Positions 37,557 through 46,040 of a stretch of 49,537 nt of DNA are shown piece by piece. The notes below the pieces were generated by a model. It was not told where the DNA came from. It saw only the letters and a list, made by a program, of their open reading frames with translations, and made no database searches. This DNA is from Chlorobium sp. (GTDB taxonomy: Bacteria; Bacteroidota; Chlorobiia; Chlorobiales; Chlorobiaceae). The translations under genes were made by a program, and so were the position numbers. The DNA lies in the NCBI GenBank assembly GCA_005843805.1, contig SZXY01000148.1, forward strand, positions 1-49,537. Direction: 5' to 3'. How positions within the stretch are numbered: position 1 is the first letter of the stretch; each line of letters begins with the position of its first letter.

Positions 37557-39635
37557 ATGCAAGCCGTACAACCGGATCAATTGCGAAACATTGTCATTAC
37601 AGGCCATGCCGGAAGCGGCAAAACCCTGCTCGCTGAATCACTTGCCCTGACCATGGGAGTCATAAACCGACTCGGCAGTATCGATGAAGGAAACACTCTC
37701 TCCGATTACTCCGCAGATGAGATTCAAAGAAAACACAGCCTCAATACCAGCCTTATCCACGGCTTCTGGAACGACCGGAAAATCAACATTATCGACACAC
37801 CCGGCCTGCTTGACTTTCACGGCGATGTCAAATCAGCCATGCGGGTTGCCGACACGGTACTGATAACTGTCAATGCTGCTACCGGTGTCGAAGTAGGCAC
37901 CGACACCATCTGGGAGTACACCAAAGAGTACTACAAGCCAACCATGTTTGTATTGACCAAACTTGATGCCGACCGCACCAACTTCAACAATACCCTGCAA
38001 GGACTCAAGGATCATTTCGGCCATCTTGTTACCCCCATTCAGTTTCCCATAGAAGAAGGACTCGGCCATCATATCCTCATCGACGTCCTTTTGATGAAAC
38101 AACTTGAGTTCAACCCCGACAAACCCGGAAGCATGACCGTCTCGGAGATTCCTGACCTTTATCTGAAACGCGCCGAAGAACTTCACATGCAGCTTGTCGA
38201 AGCAGTCGCTGAAACCGGTGAAGAGCTGATGAACAAGTTTTTTGAAGAGGGCAACCTTTCCGAGGAAGAACTGCGAATTGGAATAAAATCCGCACTGGTC
38301 ACGAGAACCTTTTTCCCTCTCTTCTGTACCTCACCACTTCACCTCATTGGTTCAGAGAGGCTGCTGAACGTTATCGTCAACCTCTGTCCATCACCAATTG
38401 AACGCGGCCCGGAACACTCTATCTGTACAATAGATGAAACCCCGACCCTGATTCAGCCAAACCCCGATGGGCCAACCATTGCCTTTATTTTCAAGACCAT
38501 GTCGGAACCTCGGGTCGGTGAAATCTCATACCTGAGGGTTTATTCAGGCCACCTTGAAACCGGACATGAACTGATCGATGTGCAGACCGGACAGATTGAA
38601 AAACCAGGACAGGTCTTCACCGTTCTTGGCCAGAAAAGAGTTCCGGTTGACAAGCTCCTTGCCGGAGATATAGGTATGGTTGTCAAGCTGAAAGATGCAC
38701 ACACCAATGACACACTTGCCGACAAGGGAACCAACTGCCGTATCAGTCCAATTACCTTTCCGATCCCCGTACTGGCAACGGCAATCATTCCTGTTGCCCA
38801 GGGTGATGAAGAAAAAATCTCCGCCGGACTGCACCATCTTCATGAAGAAGATCCAAGCTTCAAAATTGAACATGATGTCGAATTCAACCAGACCATTCTG
38901 AAAACTCTTGGTGAAACCCACCTTGAGACCATTATCAGCCGACTTCAGACCAAGTTCAATGTCAAGGTTGACATTGCGCCTATCAAAATTCCTTACAGGG
39001 AATCCATCAGGATAGCGTCATCATCGCAGGGAAAATATAAAAAGCAGTCCGGCGGCAAAGGCCAGTATGGCGATGTCTGGATACGGATTGAACCTCTTGC
39101 TCGCGACACCGGCATTGTCTTTGCAACTGAAATTGTTGGCGGTGTCGTTCCTTCGAGATATCTGCCAGCCGTTGAAAAAGGAATTCGCGAAGCCATCACC
39201 AACGGTATCCTGGCTGGCTACCCTGTTGTCGATTTGAAGGCTGTAGCTTATGACGGTTCATACCATCCGGTTGACAGTTCGGAATTTGCCTTTAAAATCG
39301 CAGGCAGCATGGCATTCAAGGTCGCTTTCGACAAGGCAAGACCTTTCCTGCTCGAACCAATCTACTCCCTGAATGTCTATGCACCAGAACAGTACACCGG
39401 AGAGATCGTCGGTGATATTTCAAGCAAGCGGGGTAAAATTCTCGGCATGGAAACCGATGTCAAAATGCAGATCATCAAGGCGCTCATTCCACAGGCCGCA
39501 TTGACCGCATTCCATCATGCACTTACGCGCCTGACACAGAGCAGGGCACGCTACTCCTACAATTTCAACCATTATGAGGAAGCGCCGCCAGATATCGCAC
39601 AACAGATCATCGCAGAACACAAGAAGGAACCATAA
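37557..39635 (+). CDS. EF-G-like translational GTPase paralogue
   Basis: GHAGSGKT, DTPGLLDF and TKLD G-motifs in place of AHIDAGKT/DTPGHVDF/NKMD; EF-G domain IV/V (GKGQYGDVWIRIEP, GVVPSRYLPAVEKGI, SKRGKILGME). Confidence 0.92.
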   Translation: MQAVQPDQLRNIVITGHAGSGKTLLAESLALTMGVINRLGSIDEGNTLSDYSADEIQRKHSLNTSLIHGFWNDRKINIIDTPGLLDFHGDVKSAMRVADTVLITVNAATGVEVGTDTIWEYTKEYYKPTMFVLTKLDADRTNFNNTLQGLKDHFGHLVTPIQFPIEEGLGHHILIDVLLMKQLEFNPDKPGSMTVSEIPDLYLKRAEELHMQLVEAVAETGEELMNKFFEEGNLSEEELRIGIKSALVTRTFFPLFCTSPLHLIGSERLLNVIVNLCPSPIERGPEHSICTIDETPTLIQPNPDGPTIAFIFKTMSEPRVGEISYLRVYSGHLETGHELIDVQTGQIEKPGQVFTVLGQKRVPVDKLLAGDIGMVVKLKDAHTNDTLADKGTNCRISPITFPIPVLATAIIPVAQGDEEKISAGLHHLHEEDPSFKIEHDVEFNQTILKTLGETHLETIISRLQTKFNVKVDIAPIKIPYRESIRIASSSQGKYKKQSGGKGQYGDVWIRIEPLARDTGIVFATEIVGGVVPSRYLPAVEKGIREAITNGILAGYPVVDLKAVAYDGSYHPVDSSEFAFKIAGSMAFKVAFDKARPFLLEPIYSLNVYAPEQYTGEIVGDISSKRGKILGMETDVKMQIIKALIPQAALTAFHHALTRLTQSRARYSYNFNHYEEAPPDIAQQIIAEHKKEP

Positions 39636-39647
39636 ATCAAATTGTAA

Positions 39648-39674
39648 GGCAGCCCCGACCGGGTCGGGGCTGCC
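39648..39674. repeat. GC-rich perfect palindrome, REP-like element or terminator
   Basis: ggcagccccgacc-g-ggtcggggctgcc, 13-bp perfect arms with a 1-nt centre, in the convergent intergenic region. Confidence 0.75.
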
Positions 39675-39675
39675 C

Positions 39676-40464
39676 CTACAGGAATCCCAACATCGATTTG
39701 ATTTTCAGCCACCAGACAATCCAGATAGCTTCCCGGATATTCTTTTTGGACATTTTTGATTTTCCCACCGAACGATCAACAAAAACGATGGGAACCTCCC
39801 TGATTGTAAACCCCTTTTTCCATACCCTGAAATTCATCTCGATCTGAAATGAATAGCCCTGGGAGTTTATTCTCTCGAGATCGAGCCCACGCAATACTTC
39901 CGCCCTGAAACATTTAAACCCGCTGGTAGGATCAGCAACCGGAAGGCCGGTGATAAGCCTGGTATAGATACTTGCCATTTTGGAAAGGATCAACCTGCCG
40001 AGAGGCCAGTTGACAACATTGACCGTATTGTTCATGTATCGGGAGCCGATAACCAGATCAGCCCCGTTCATGGCATCAAAAAAGCTCTGCAGCATGGCAG
40101 GATCATGCGAAAAATCAGCATCCATCTCCACAATATAGCGGTATCCCTTCTCCAGGGCGTAACGAAACCCGGTAAGATATGCTGTGCCAAGTCCAAGCTT
40201 TTTTTCCCGTGAAATGATATGCAACCCCCTTGTCGTCGCCTGCATGGAAAGCACAATATCGCGGGTTCCGTCGGGAGAGTTGTCGTCGATTACCAGAACA
40301 TCTGCAATGGAAGGATAGAGTGATGAAAGCTCACTTACCAGCCTCCAAATATTGTCAGCCTCATTGAAGGTAGGTATAATGACCAGCACTGAGCTTGCGC
40401 TCGAAGCATCAAGAAAGGGAGTGATGCAGGGTTTTTCTGGAGTAACGCTCTTGAGTTCCGGCAT
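39676..40464 (-). CDS. GT2-family glycosyltransferase, polyprenyl/dolichyl-phosphate mannosyltransferase-like
   Basis: VLVIIPTFNEADNI...VLVIDDNSPDGT, MDADFSHDPAML, DPTSGFKCFRAEVL, SKMSKKNIREAIWIVWWLK. Confidence 0.92.
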   Translation of the reverse strand: MPELKSVTPEKPCITPFLDASSASSVLVIIPTFNEADNIWRLVSELSSLYPSIADVLVIDDNSPDGTRDIVLSMQATTRGLHIISREKKLGLGTAYLTGFRYALEKGYRYIVEMDADFSHDPAMLQSFFDAMNGADLVIGSRYMNNTVNVVNWPLGRLILSKMASIYTRLITGLPVADPTSGFKCFRAEVLRGLDLERINSQGYSFQIEMNFRVWKKGFTIREVPIVFVDRSVGKSKMSKKNIREAIWIVWWLKIKSMLGFL

Positions 40465-40482
40465 GGCAGATATTGAGCTTCA

Positions 40483-40520
40483 AAAAAAAAGCATTGCTTT
40501 GAGGTAAAGCAATGCTTTTT
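40483..40520 (-). terminator. Intrinsic terminator downstream of pscB
   Basis: aaaaaaagcattgcttt-gaggt-aaagcaatgcttttt hairpin. Confidence 0.82.
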
Positions 40521-40562
40521 ATGGAAATTATTGACAAGTACAATGGCAAAACCTTGCCTCTC

Positions 40563-41276
40563 CTACCTCGCTTCCCTGTGAAACCTGTGCAGGAATCTCA
40601 AGTCAAAATCGAGCCTTTCAGGCGGCGTGAAGCTAAAATCAAGCACCTCACCATCAGGAAGCACTTCAAGCAACGCACCCGAAGGACACTCGTCGGTAGA
40701 AAAACAGGCTGAACAGGAAATACAGGCATCCTGGTCTATATAACACCTGAAGCCACCTTCCTGAACGTCACCATAGAACTTGTAGCCAATAGCATTGACT
40801 TTTGGCGGACACTTGTCGAGACAAAGTCCACATCCCACACAAAGGTTCTCAAGGATGAAATAGTGGGACTTGGCCCTTGGAGTCGGCTTTGGCAATGGCT
40901 GTCCAGCCGCTGCTCCCGGTGCACCCTTTGCTGCCGGTGCTGCCGGTTTGGCACCCGGTACTGGCTTTGCGCCCGGTGCTGGTGGCTTTGCTCCAGCAGC
41001 AGGTTTCGGGGCAGCTTTTGGCGCTGCTTTCTTGACCGGAAGAGCAGATTCCTGCGCGATTCCAGTTCTTCCAAGATTGATATTCAGTGGTTCCATCCGA
41101 GACTTCCCGCCTTGTTTCGGCGGAGCCCCCTGTGGTTTTGCCTGTCCCTGCTTTGCTGCCGGAGCAGCCCCTTTTGGAGCAGCAGGTGGAGCTTTGGGTG
41201 CTGCAGGTGACGCTTTAGGCGCAGCCTTTGGGGCAGGAGCTGACGATATATCTGGCTGTTGTACAGGATCGGCCAT
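40563..41276 (-). CDS. pscB: Photosystem P840 reaction centre iron-sulfur protein PscB
   Basis: Ala/Pro/Lys-rich N-terminal half, then CVGCGLCLDKCPPKVNAIGYKFYG...CYIDQDACISCSACFSTDECPSGAL; directly downstream of pscA. Confidence 0.93.
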   Translation of the reverse strand: MADPVQQPDISSAPAPKAAPKASPAAPKAPPAAPKGAAPAAKQGQAKPQGAPPKQGGKSRMEPLNINLGRTGIAQESALPVKKAAPKAAPKPAAGAKPPAPGAKPVPGAKPAAPAAKGAPGAAAGQPLPKPTPRAKSHYFILENLCVGCGLCLDKCPPKVNAIGYKFYGDVQEGGFRCYIDQDACISCSACFSTDECPSGALLEVLPDGEVLDFSFTPPERLDFDLRFLHRFHREAR

Positions 41277-41326
41277 AAAAACCCTCCTCTTAAATTACAG
41301 GATAAACTTTAGTAGCAAAAATGCAC

Positions 41327-41357
41327 TCCGGAAGAAGCCTTGGCAGCTTCTTCCGGA
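41327..41357 (-). promoter_or_regulatory. Strong hairpin in the pscA-pscB intergenic region
   Basis: tccggaagaagc (41327-41338) and gcttcttccgga (41346-41357): perfect 12-bp stem, 7-nt loop; only a short T-run several nt downstream on the minus strand. Confidence 0.75.
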
Positions 41358-41365
41358 ATGATAGT

Positions 41366-43561
41366 TTAGGCAATCAACTTCATCAGATAATCCACAACCT
41401 GTGTCAGCATAACCTGACCTGATACAGAAGCATCACTGACAGTCGGCGGCAGAGGCGCATCAGTCTGATAGAACCCGTTGGCAATAAAGAGGAAGACCAG
41501 CATAAAGGTACCACCAAAATAAAGGAATGTACCAGCAAGCTTTGAATCCGAAATCGTCAGAACCGGGAACCTGAAAGCAACGTCTCTTCCAAGGAACTTC
41601 TTGCCAAGCCAGCGAACTGTTCTGGTCTGGATGTCAGCACCTTCAAGACGGGAACCGCGATCTTCAAACCATACGGCAAAGCTGATAAACCATACAAGGT
41701 GGCCGATCATCAGAATGGTTGAAAGGTGCGAACTCGAGAAGATCGTAACCGTTTCAGTCCAGAAGTAATAGAAAATACCGGAGGTATAGTGATGATGCAG
41801 ACCGGCTACTGAATCCCAGGCCTTCGCATCGGCAGCAGGCACACCATACATCATCGAAGCAATCCATGCACCGTCGATATACCAGCAGACTGCAGAAAGA
41901 CCCTTGACTCCCCACAACATGGCAAACCAGAGCTGATCCTGGATGGATACACCGCATGTACCACCATAAACCGGGCCGAGACACGGGAAAGAGTAGGAGT
42001 TCTTCTTGAGTCCAAGATCATCCCACAACGGTGAGGTATGTGCAAAGAAAGCGATACGGACAAGAGCAATCAGCGAGAAGAGCGAACCAGCGGTAATAAC
42101 GTGAGCCATTACCCAGTCATTGATACTCGGATCAGCAAACATCCACTGGAAAATCGGAAGCGGTTTGAGCCAGTAGAACGACATCATGATGTTCGTTCCG
42201 AAAATATTCAGCTCACAGATGGTATTCCACACGATAACAGCATAGACGGAAAGCATGGTAGCAAAACAGAGAGCCATGACAGTACCGAGAATCTTGACCT
42301 GAACTTCCTGATCACGTCCCTTGGTAATCCAGATGGACTTGATCTGGTTGTACATGCCGTTAAGCTGGATCTTGAGCAGATACTGACCACCGTGGTAAAC
42401 ACCGGCAAAAACATAGAGAACACCGCAGATGATATGGTTAAAGGTAATGAGGTTGATCACGACCCTTGACATACCGAAAGAAGCACCATTCTTCGGGAGA
42501 ATTGCAAACGGAGCAAAGTCAGCAAACTCTTTTGCGCCGGAGACAATCTTGCCACCCTCCTGCACGAAATTGTAGCTCACCCGGTTGAAAGGCTCACCAT
42601 AAAGGTAAAAGACCAGTTTGTCGAGTTCCTTGTAGTAGGCGGCAAACGAAGGCTGCTGGAACGCAACGAAAGCAATGACACCAAGAGCGATATTGATATA
42701 GCCGATTGCTGTCAGGTGGACAGAGAAAGCGGCTTTCATGTCATCGTTCAGGTGAATGGCTGCATTCGGAGGATTGTTCCACCAGTAAATGCCGAGAGCA
42801 AAGAAAACAACTGCAAAGACAAACGACATGAATGTCTCTGAATTGATCGTCTGGAAATCAGGAATAGGAGCAAAACCAAGCACAAGCCACATCAACAGGC
42901 CCCAGCCGAGGAAAAGCAGCGACATGTAGACTGTATGTGGTCCAAGTGCATCCTTGTAGGTTTTTGCACTGGTTCCGCTGAACACCACATCACCAAACTT
43001 GCCAAGAAAACGGAAATCGCGGAAGTTACCTGCACGACCCGTGAACGGGTTTGTGAGGTTGTGCGTCCAGTGACGCCATCCACCAAACAGAAGAATTGAG
43101 CCGGAAAGGAAGTGGAACAAGGCCCAACCAATAAGTTTTGACGCTGCAAACTCCAGATCTTCGGTCTTTGTACTGTAGGTATCGATACCCAAAGAGACCA
43201 TTCTTGGTTTGATTGTCAGATAGAACCAGTTGTCATGAAAGCCTGGTGCACCCCATGGAAACACCTGAACCCCCGAGATGTAGTAGATCGCCATGAGAAA
43301 ACCAAGCACGCCAAGCAGTGCAAGGTGCCCGCCGACAACCTGTTCATCATCAACCTTGTCGGTATCAAAAATCTGATACCACTTTGTTGACCGGGTTTCT
43401 GTTCGCTGGAACAGAAATCTTCGCATTTTAGATGCGTCCTGCTCCTTGATTACAGATGGGCCACCAGGGGCGCCGTTTCCCTTGGGAGAAGGAGCATTCC
43501 CCTTGGGAGGTGGGACAGAGCCCTTTGGCTTGACTCCTGCCGGATTCACTTGTTCAGCCAT
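41366..43561 (-). CDS. pscA: Photosystem P840 reaction centre large subunit PscA
   Basis: Multi-TM protein with SFPCLGPVYGGTCGVSIQDQLWFAMLWGVKGLSAVCWYIDGAW (type I reaction centre FX-binding Cys region); adjacent to pscB. Confidence 0.96.
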   Translation of the reverse strand: MAEQVNPAGVKPKGSVPPPKGNAPSPKGNGAPGGPSVIKEQDASKMRRFLFQRTETRSTKWYQIFDTDKVDDEQVVGGHLALLGVLGFLMAIYYISGVQVFPWGAPGFHDNWFYLTIKPRMVSLGIDTYSTKTEDLEFAASKLIGWALFHFLSGSILLFGGWRHWTHNLTNPFTGRAGNFRDFRFLGKFGDVVFSGTSAKTYKDALGPHTVYMSLLFLGWGLLMWLVLGFAPIPDFQTINSETFMSFVFAVVFFALGIYWWNNPPNAAIHLNDDMKAAFSVHLTAIGYINIALGVIAFVAFQQPSFAAYYKELDKLVFYLYGEPFNRVSYNFVQEGGKIVSGAKEFADFAPFAILPKNGASFGMSRVVINLITFNHIICGVLYVFAGVYHGGQYLLKIQLNGMYNQIKSIWITKGRDQEVQVKILGTVMALCFATMLSVYAVIVWNTICELNIFGTNIMMSFYWLKPLPIFQWMFADPSINDWVMAHVITAGSLFSLIALVRIAFFAHTSPLWDDLGLKKNSYSFPCLGPVYGGTCGVSIQDQLWFAMLWGVKGLSAVCWYIDGAWIASMMYGVPAADAKAWDSVAGLHHHYTSGIFYYFWTETVTIFSSSHLSTILMIGHLVWFISFAVWFEDRGSRLEGADIQTRTVRWLGKKFLGRDVAFRFPVLTISDSKLAGTFLYFGGTFMLVFLFIANGFYQTDAPLPPTVSDASVSGQVMLTQVVDYLMKLIA

Positions 43562-43962
43562 TGTATTCTCTCCTTTGTTTGGACATATTTCAGGTTAAAG
43601 AAACCGAAAAGAAAACCGTTGCGTTATCGCTTGCAAAAACAATGAGGAAGAAGCCCTTAAGCAGAAAAGCCGCACCTGAAACTTTCAGCTTGTTCTACCT
43701 GTCGGAACGCAATAAACATGAGCATTATTGAACACCTATAGAGAAAAACCCGTAATGACCATCTTCAAGAGGCAATTTGCCAATGAAATATCATGGCGTA
43801 TCAGAGATTAAAATAAGAAAAAATATTTAATAATAAATTTTTTTGAAGGCGCAATGATTAGCTATTGTTTTATTATACAGCATGAAAGCCCCTGCCGGAG
43901 CAGTTTATCGCCGCTGAAAGGCAACTGAAAGCAACTGAAAAAATATCGGAATCCAGAAAAAA

Positions 43963-44772
43963 TTGCACCCTATGGAGATCAAATTCAGCAAACTCTCCGG
44001 AGCCGGCAATGACTTTATCATTATTGACAACCGGAATCTCTCCATCAGCCTTACTCCTCTGCAGATCAATGCACTCTGCACCCGCAGGACAGGAATCGGA
44101 GCTGACGGCCTTATACTCATCGAGCCATCAGCAAACTATTCCTTCAGCATGAAATACCACAATGCAGACGGCTTTCTTGGGTCGATGTGCGGCAACGGTG
44201 GAAGATGCGCCGTTTATTTCGCCTTCGCCACAGGAATTCCAGCCGAAGCCGGCAACTCATACACCTTCGAAGCCAACGGCAACCGCTACGACGCCTGGGT
44301 TACCGCCCCGGAAACCGTCAGGCTCCGGATGCTTGCGCCTGAAAACTTCAGAAACGATATCGCAATCGAAGGATTTGCCTGCCACTCAGTCAATACCGGC
44401 TCTCCGCACGCAATTATATATATATCCGACCTCGAAAAAGCCGATGTCACCGGAACCGGTCGCACCATCCGCCACCGCACCGACGTTTTCCCCGACGGCA
44501 CCAACGTCAACTTTATAGAAATCACCTCTCCTGACTCGCTTTCACTCCGCACTTTCGAACGCGGCGTCGAGGACGAAACCCTCGCCTGCGGTACCGGAGC
44601 AGTAGCCGCAGCCCTCATGAGCCACCGACTCGGCAAAATCGAGGGCAAAACCGTCAATGTCAAGGTAAAAAGCGGAGACATCCTGGAAGTCCGATTCAGT
44701 GACGACATGCAGGAGGTTTTTCTAACTGGCCCGGCAAAAATCGTCTACAAGGGCAGCTTCACCATCGACTAA
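43963..44772 (+). CDS. dapF: Diaminopimelate epimerase
   Basis: [50 protein letters not shown]. Confidence 0.96.
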   Translation: MHPMEIKFSKLSGAGNDFIIIDNRNLSISLTPLQINALCTRRTGIGADGLILIEPSANYSFSMKYHNADGFLGSMCGNGGRCAVYFAFATGIPAEAGNSYTFEANGNRYDAWVTAPETVRLRMLAPENFRNDIAIEGFACHSVNTGSPHAIIYISDLEKADVTGTGRTIRHRTDVFPDGTNVNFIEITSPDSLSLRTFERGVEDETLACGTGAVAAALMSHRLGKIEGKTVNVKVKSGDILEVRFSDDMQEVFLTGPAKIVYKGSFTID

Positions 44773-44780
44773 AAAATACC

Positions 44781-46040
44781 ATGAGTGAACCCTTTTCCAG
44801 CGTGAACCTGTTCCAGACTGCCCAGAACCAGCTCGATCAGGCAGCCGCCATTATAGGGCTTGACCCGGCGGCCCATGAACTGCTCCGCTGGCCCCTGCGC
44901 GAACTACGCGTAACCATGCCGATACGAATGGATAACGGCAGCACACAAATTTTTCATGGATTCCGGGTTCAGCACAATGACGCCCGGGGACCCAACAAGG
45001 GCGGCATCCGCTTTCACCCGGATGAAACCATTGACACCGTAAGGGCGCTCGCCGCATGGATGACCTGGAAAACCGCCCTGCTCGACATTCCGCTTGGCGG
45101 CGGCAAGGGCGGCATCATCTGCAACCCAAAAACCCTCTCCATCGGAGAACTCGAACGGTTGTCGCGCGCCTACATCCGCCATACCGCCAGTTTCCTCGGC
45201 CCGGAAAAAGACATTCCAGCCCCCGACGTCTACACCACTCCGCAGATCATGGCATGGATGCTCGATGAATACTCCCTGATGCAGGGCCACAACGAGTTCC
45301 GGGCCATCACCGGCAAACCCCTTGCGCTCGGCGGTTCCGCCGGAAGAGGCGACGCCACGGCAAGAGGAGGAATCTACTGTGTACGTGAGGCAGCCGAAAC
45401 ACTCGGCCTCAACCTCAGCGGCGCAAGAGCCGCAATCCAGGGATACGGCAACGCAGGCTCCAATGCCCACAAACTCGCCGCCGAACTGCTCGGGATGAAA
45501 ATAATCGCCGTTTCCGATTCCAGAGGGTGTATCTACAATCCGGCAGGATTTACCTGGGCCGACCTCAAGGTATACAAACAACAAACCGGATCAGTTGCCG
45601 GATTTCCCGGATCAGCCGCCATATCCAACAACGAACTGCTGGAACTTGACGTCGAAGTGCTCTTCCCTTCTGCGCTCGAATCCGTCATCACCGCACAAAA
45701 CGCGCCGGATATCAGGGCAAAGATCATAGCCGAACTGGCCAACGGCCCCACCACCCAGGAAGCCGACACCATTCTTTATAACAAAGGCATCACCATCATC
45801 CCCGACTTCCTCTGCAACGCCGGAGGCGTCACCGTCTCATACTTCGAAATGGTACAGAACGCCAGCGGATACTACTGGGAAGAGGAAGAGGTGCACCAGC
45901 GGCTGGAAAAAAAGATGACCACAGCGTTTCGGGAAGTGCAGAAAGCAGCGCAAACCCACAAGGTGCACAACCGCATGGCCGCATACATCGTCGCCATCCA
46001 GCGCGTCACTGAAGCCATGAAGCTACGGGGGTGGTGTTAG
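44781..46040 (+). CDS. Glutamate dehydrogenase (Glu/Leu/Phe/Val dehydrogenase family)
   Basis: [84 protein letters not shown]. Confidence 0.94.
   Translation: MSEPFSSVNLFQTAQNQLDQAAAIIGLDPAAHELLRWPLRELRVTMPIRMDNGSTQIFHGFRVQHNDARGPNKGGIRFHPDETIDTVRALAAWMTWKTALLDIPLGGGKGGIICNPKTLSIGELERLSRAYIRHTASFLGPEKDIPAPDVYTTPQIMAWMLDEYSLMQGHNEFRAITGKPLALGGSAGRGDATARGGIYCVREAAETLGLNLSGARAAIQGYGNAGSNAHKLAAELLGMKIIAVSDSRGCIYNPAGFTWADLKVYKQQTGSVAGFPGSAAISNNELLELDVEVLFPSALESVITAQNAPDIRAKIIAELANGPTTQEADTILYNKGITIIPDFLCNAGGVTVSYFEMVQNASGYYWEEEEVHQRLEKKMTTAFREVQKAAQTHKVHNRMAAYIVAIQRVTEAMKLRGWC

Noticed and set aside
40870-41276. Possible tandem repeat or CRISPR-like pattern in the Ala/Pro/Lys-coding region
   Set aside because: Degenerate codon-level low complexity of a PscB tail, with no regular repeat-spacer structure. 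No CRISPR array was seen anywhere in the window.
40863-41361. Gly/Ala- and Cys/Arg-rich plus-strand ORFs
   Set aside because: Antisense translations of the Ala/Pro/Lys-rich repeat region of PscB.
43918-43941. Short tandem direct repeat gcaactgaaa x2 upstream of dapF
   Set aside because: Only two 10-bp copies; could be chance or polymerase slippage, with no evidence of function.
44904-45584. 226-aa minus-strand ORF
   Set aside because: Antisense to gdh, whose frame is unambiguous.
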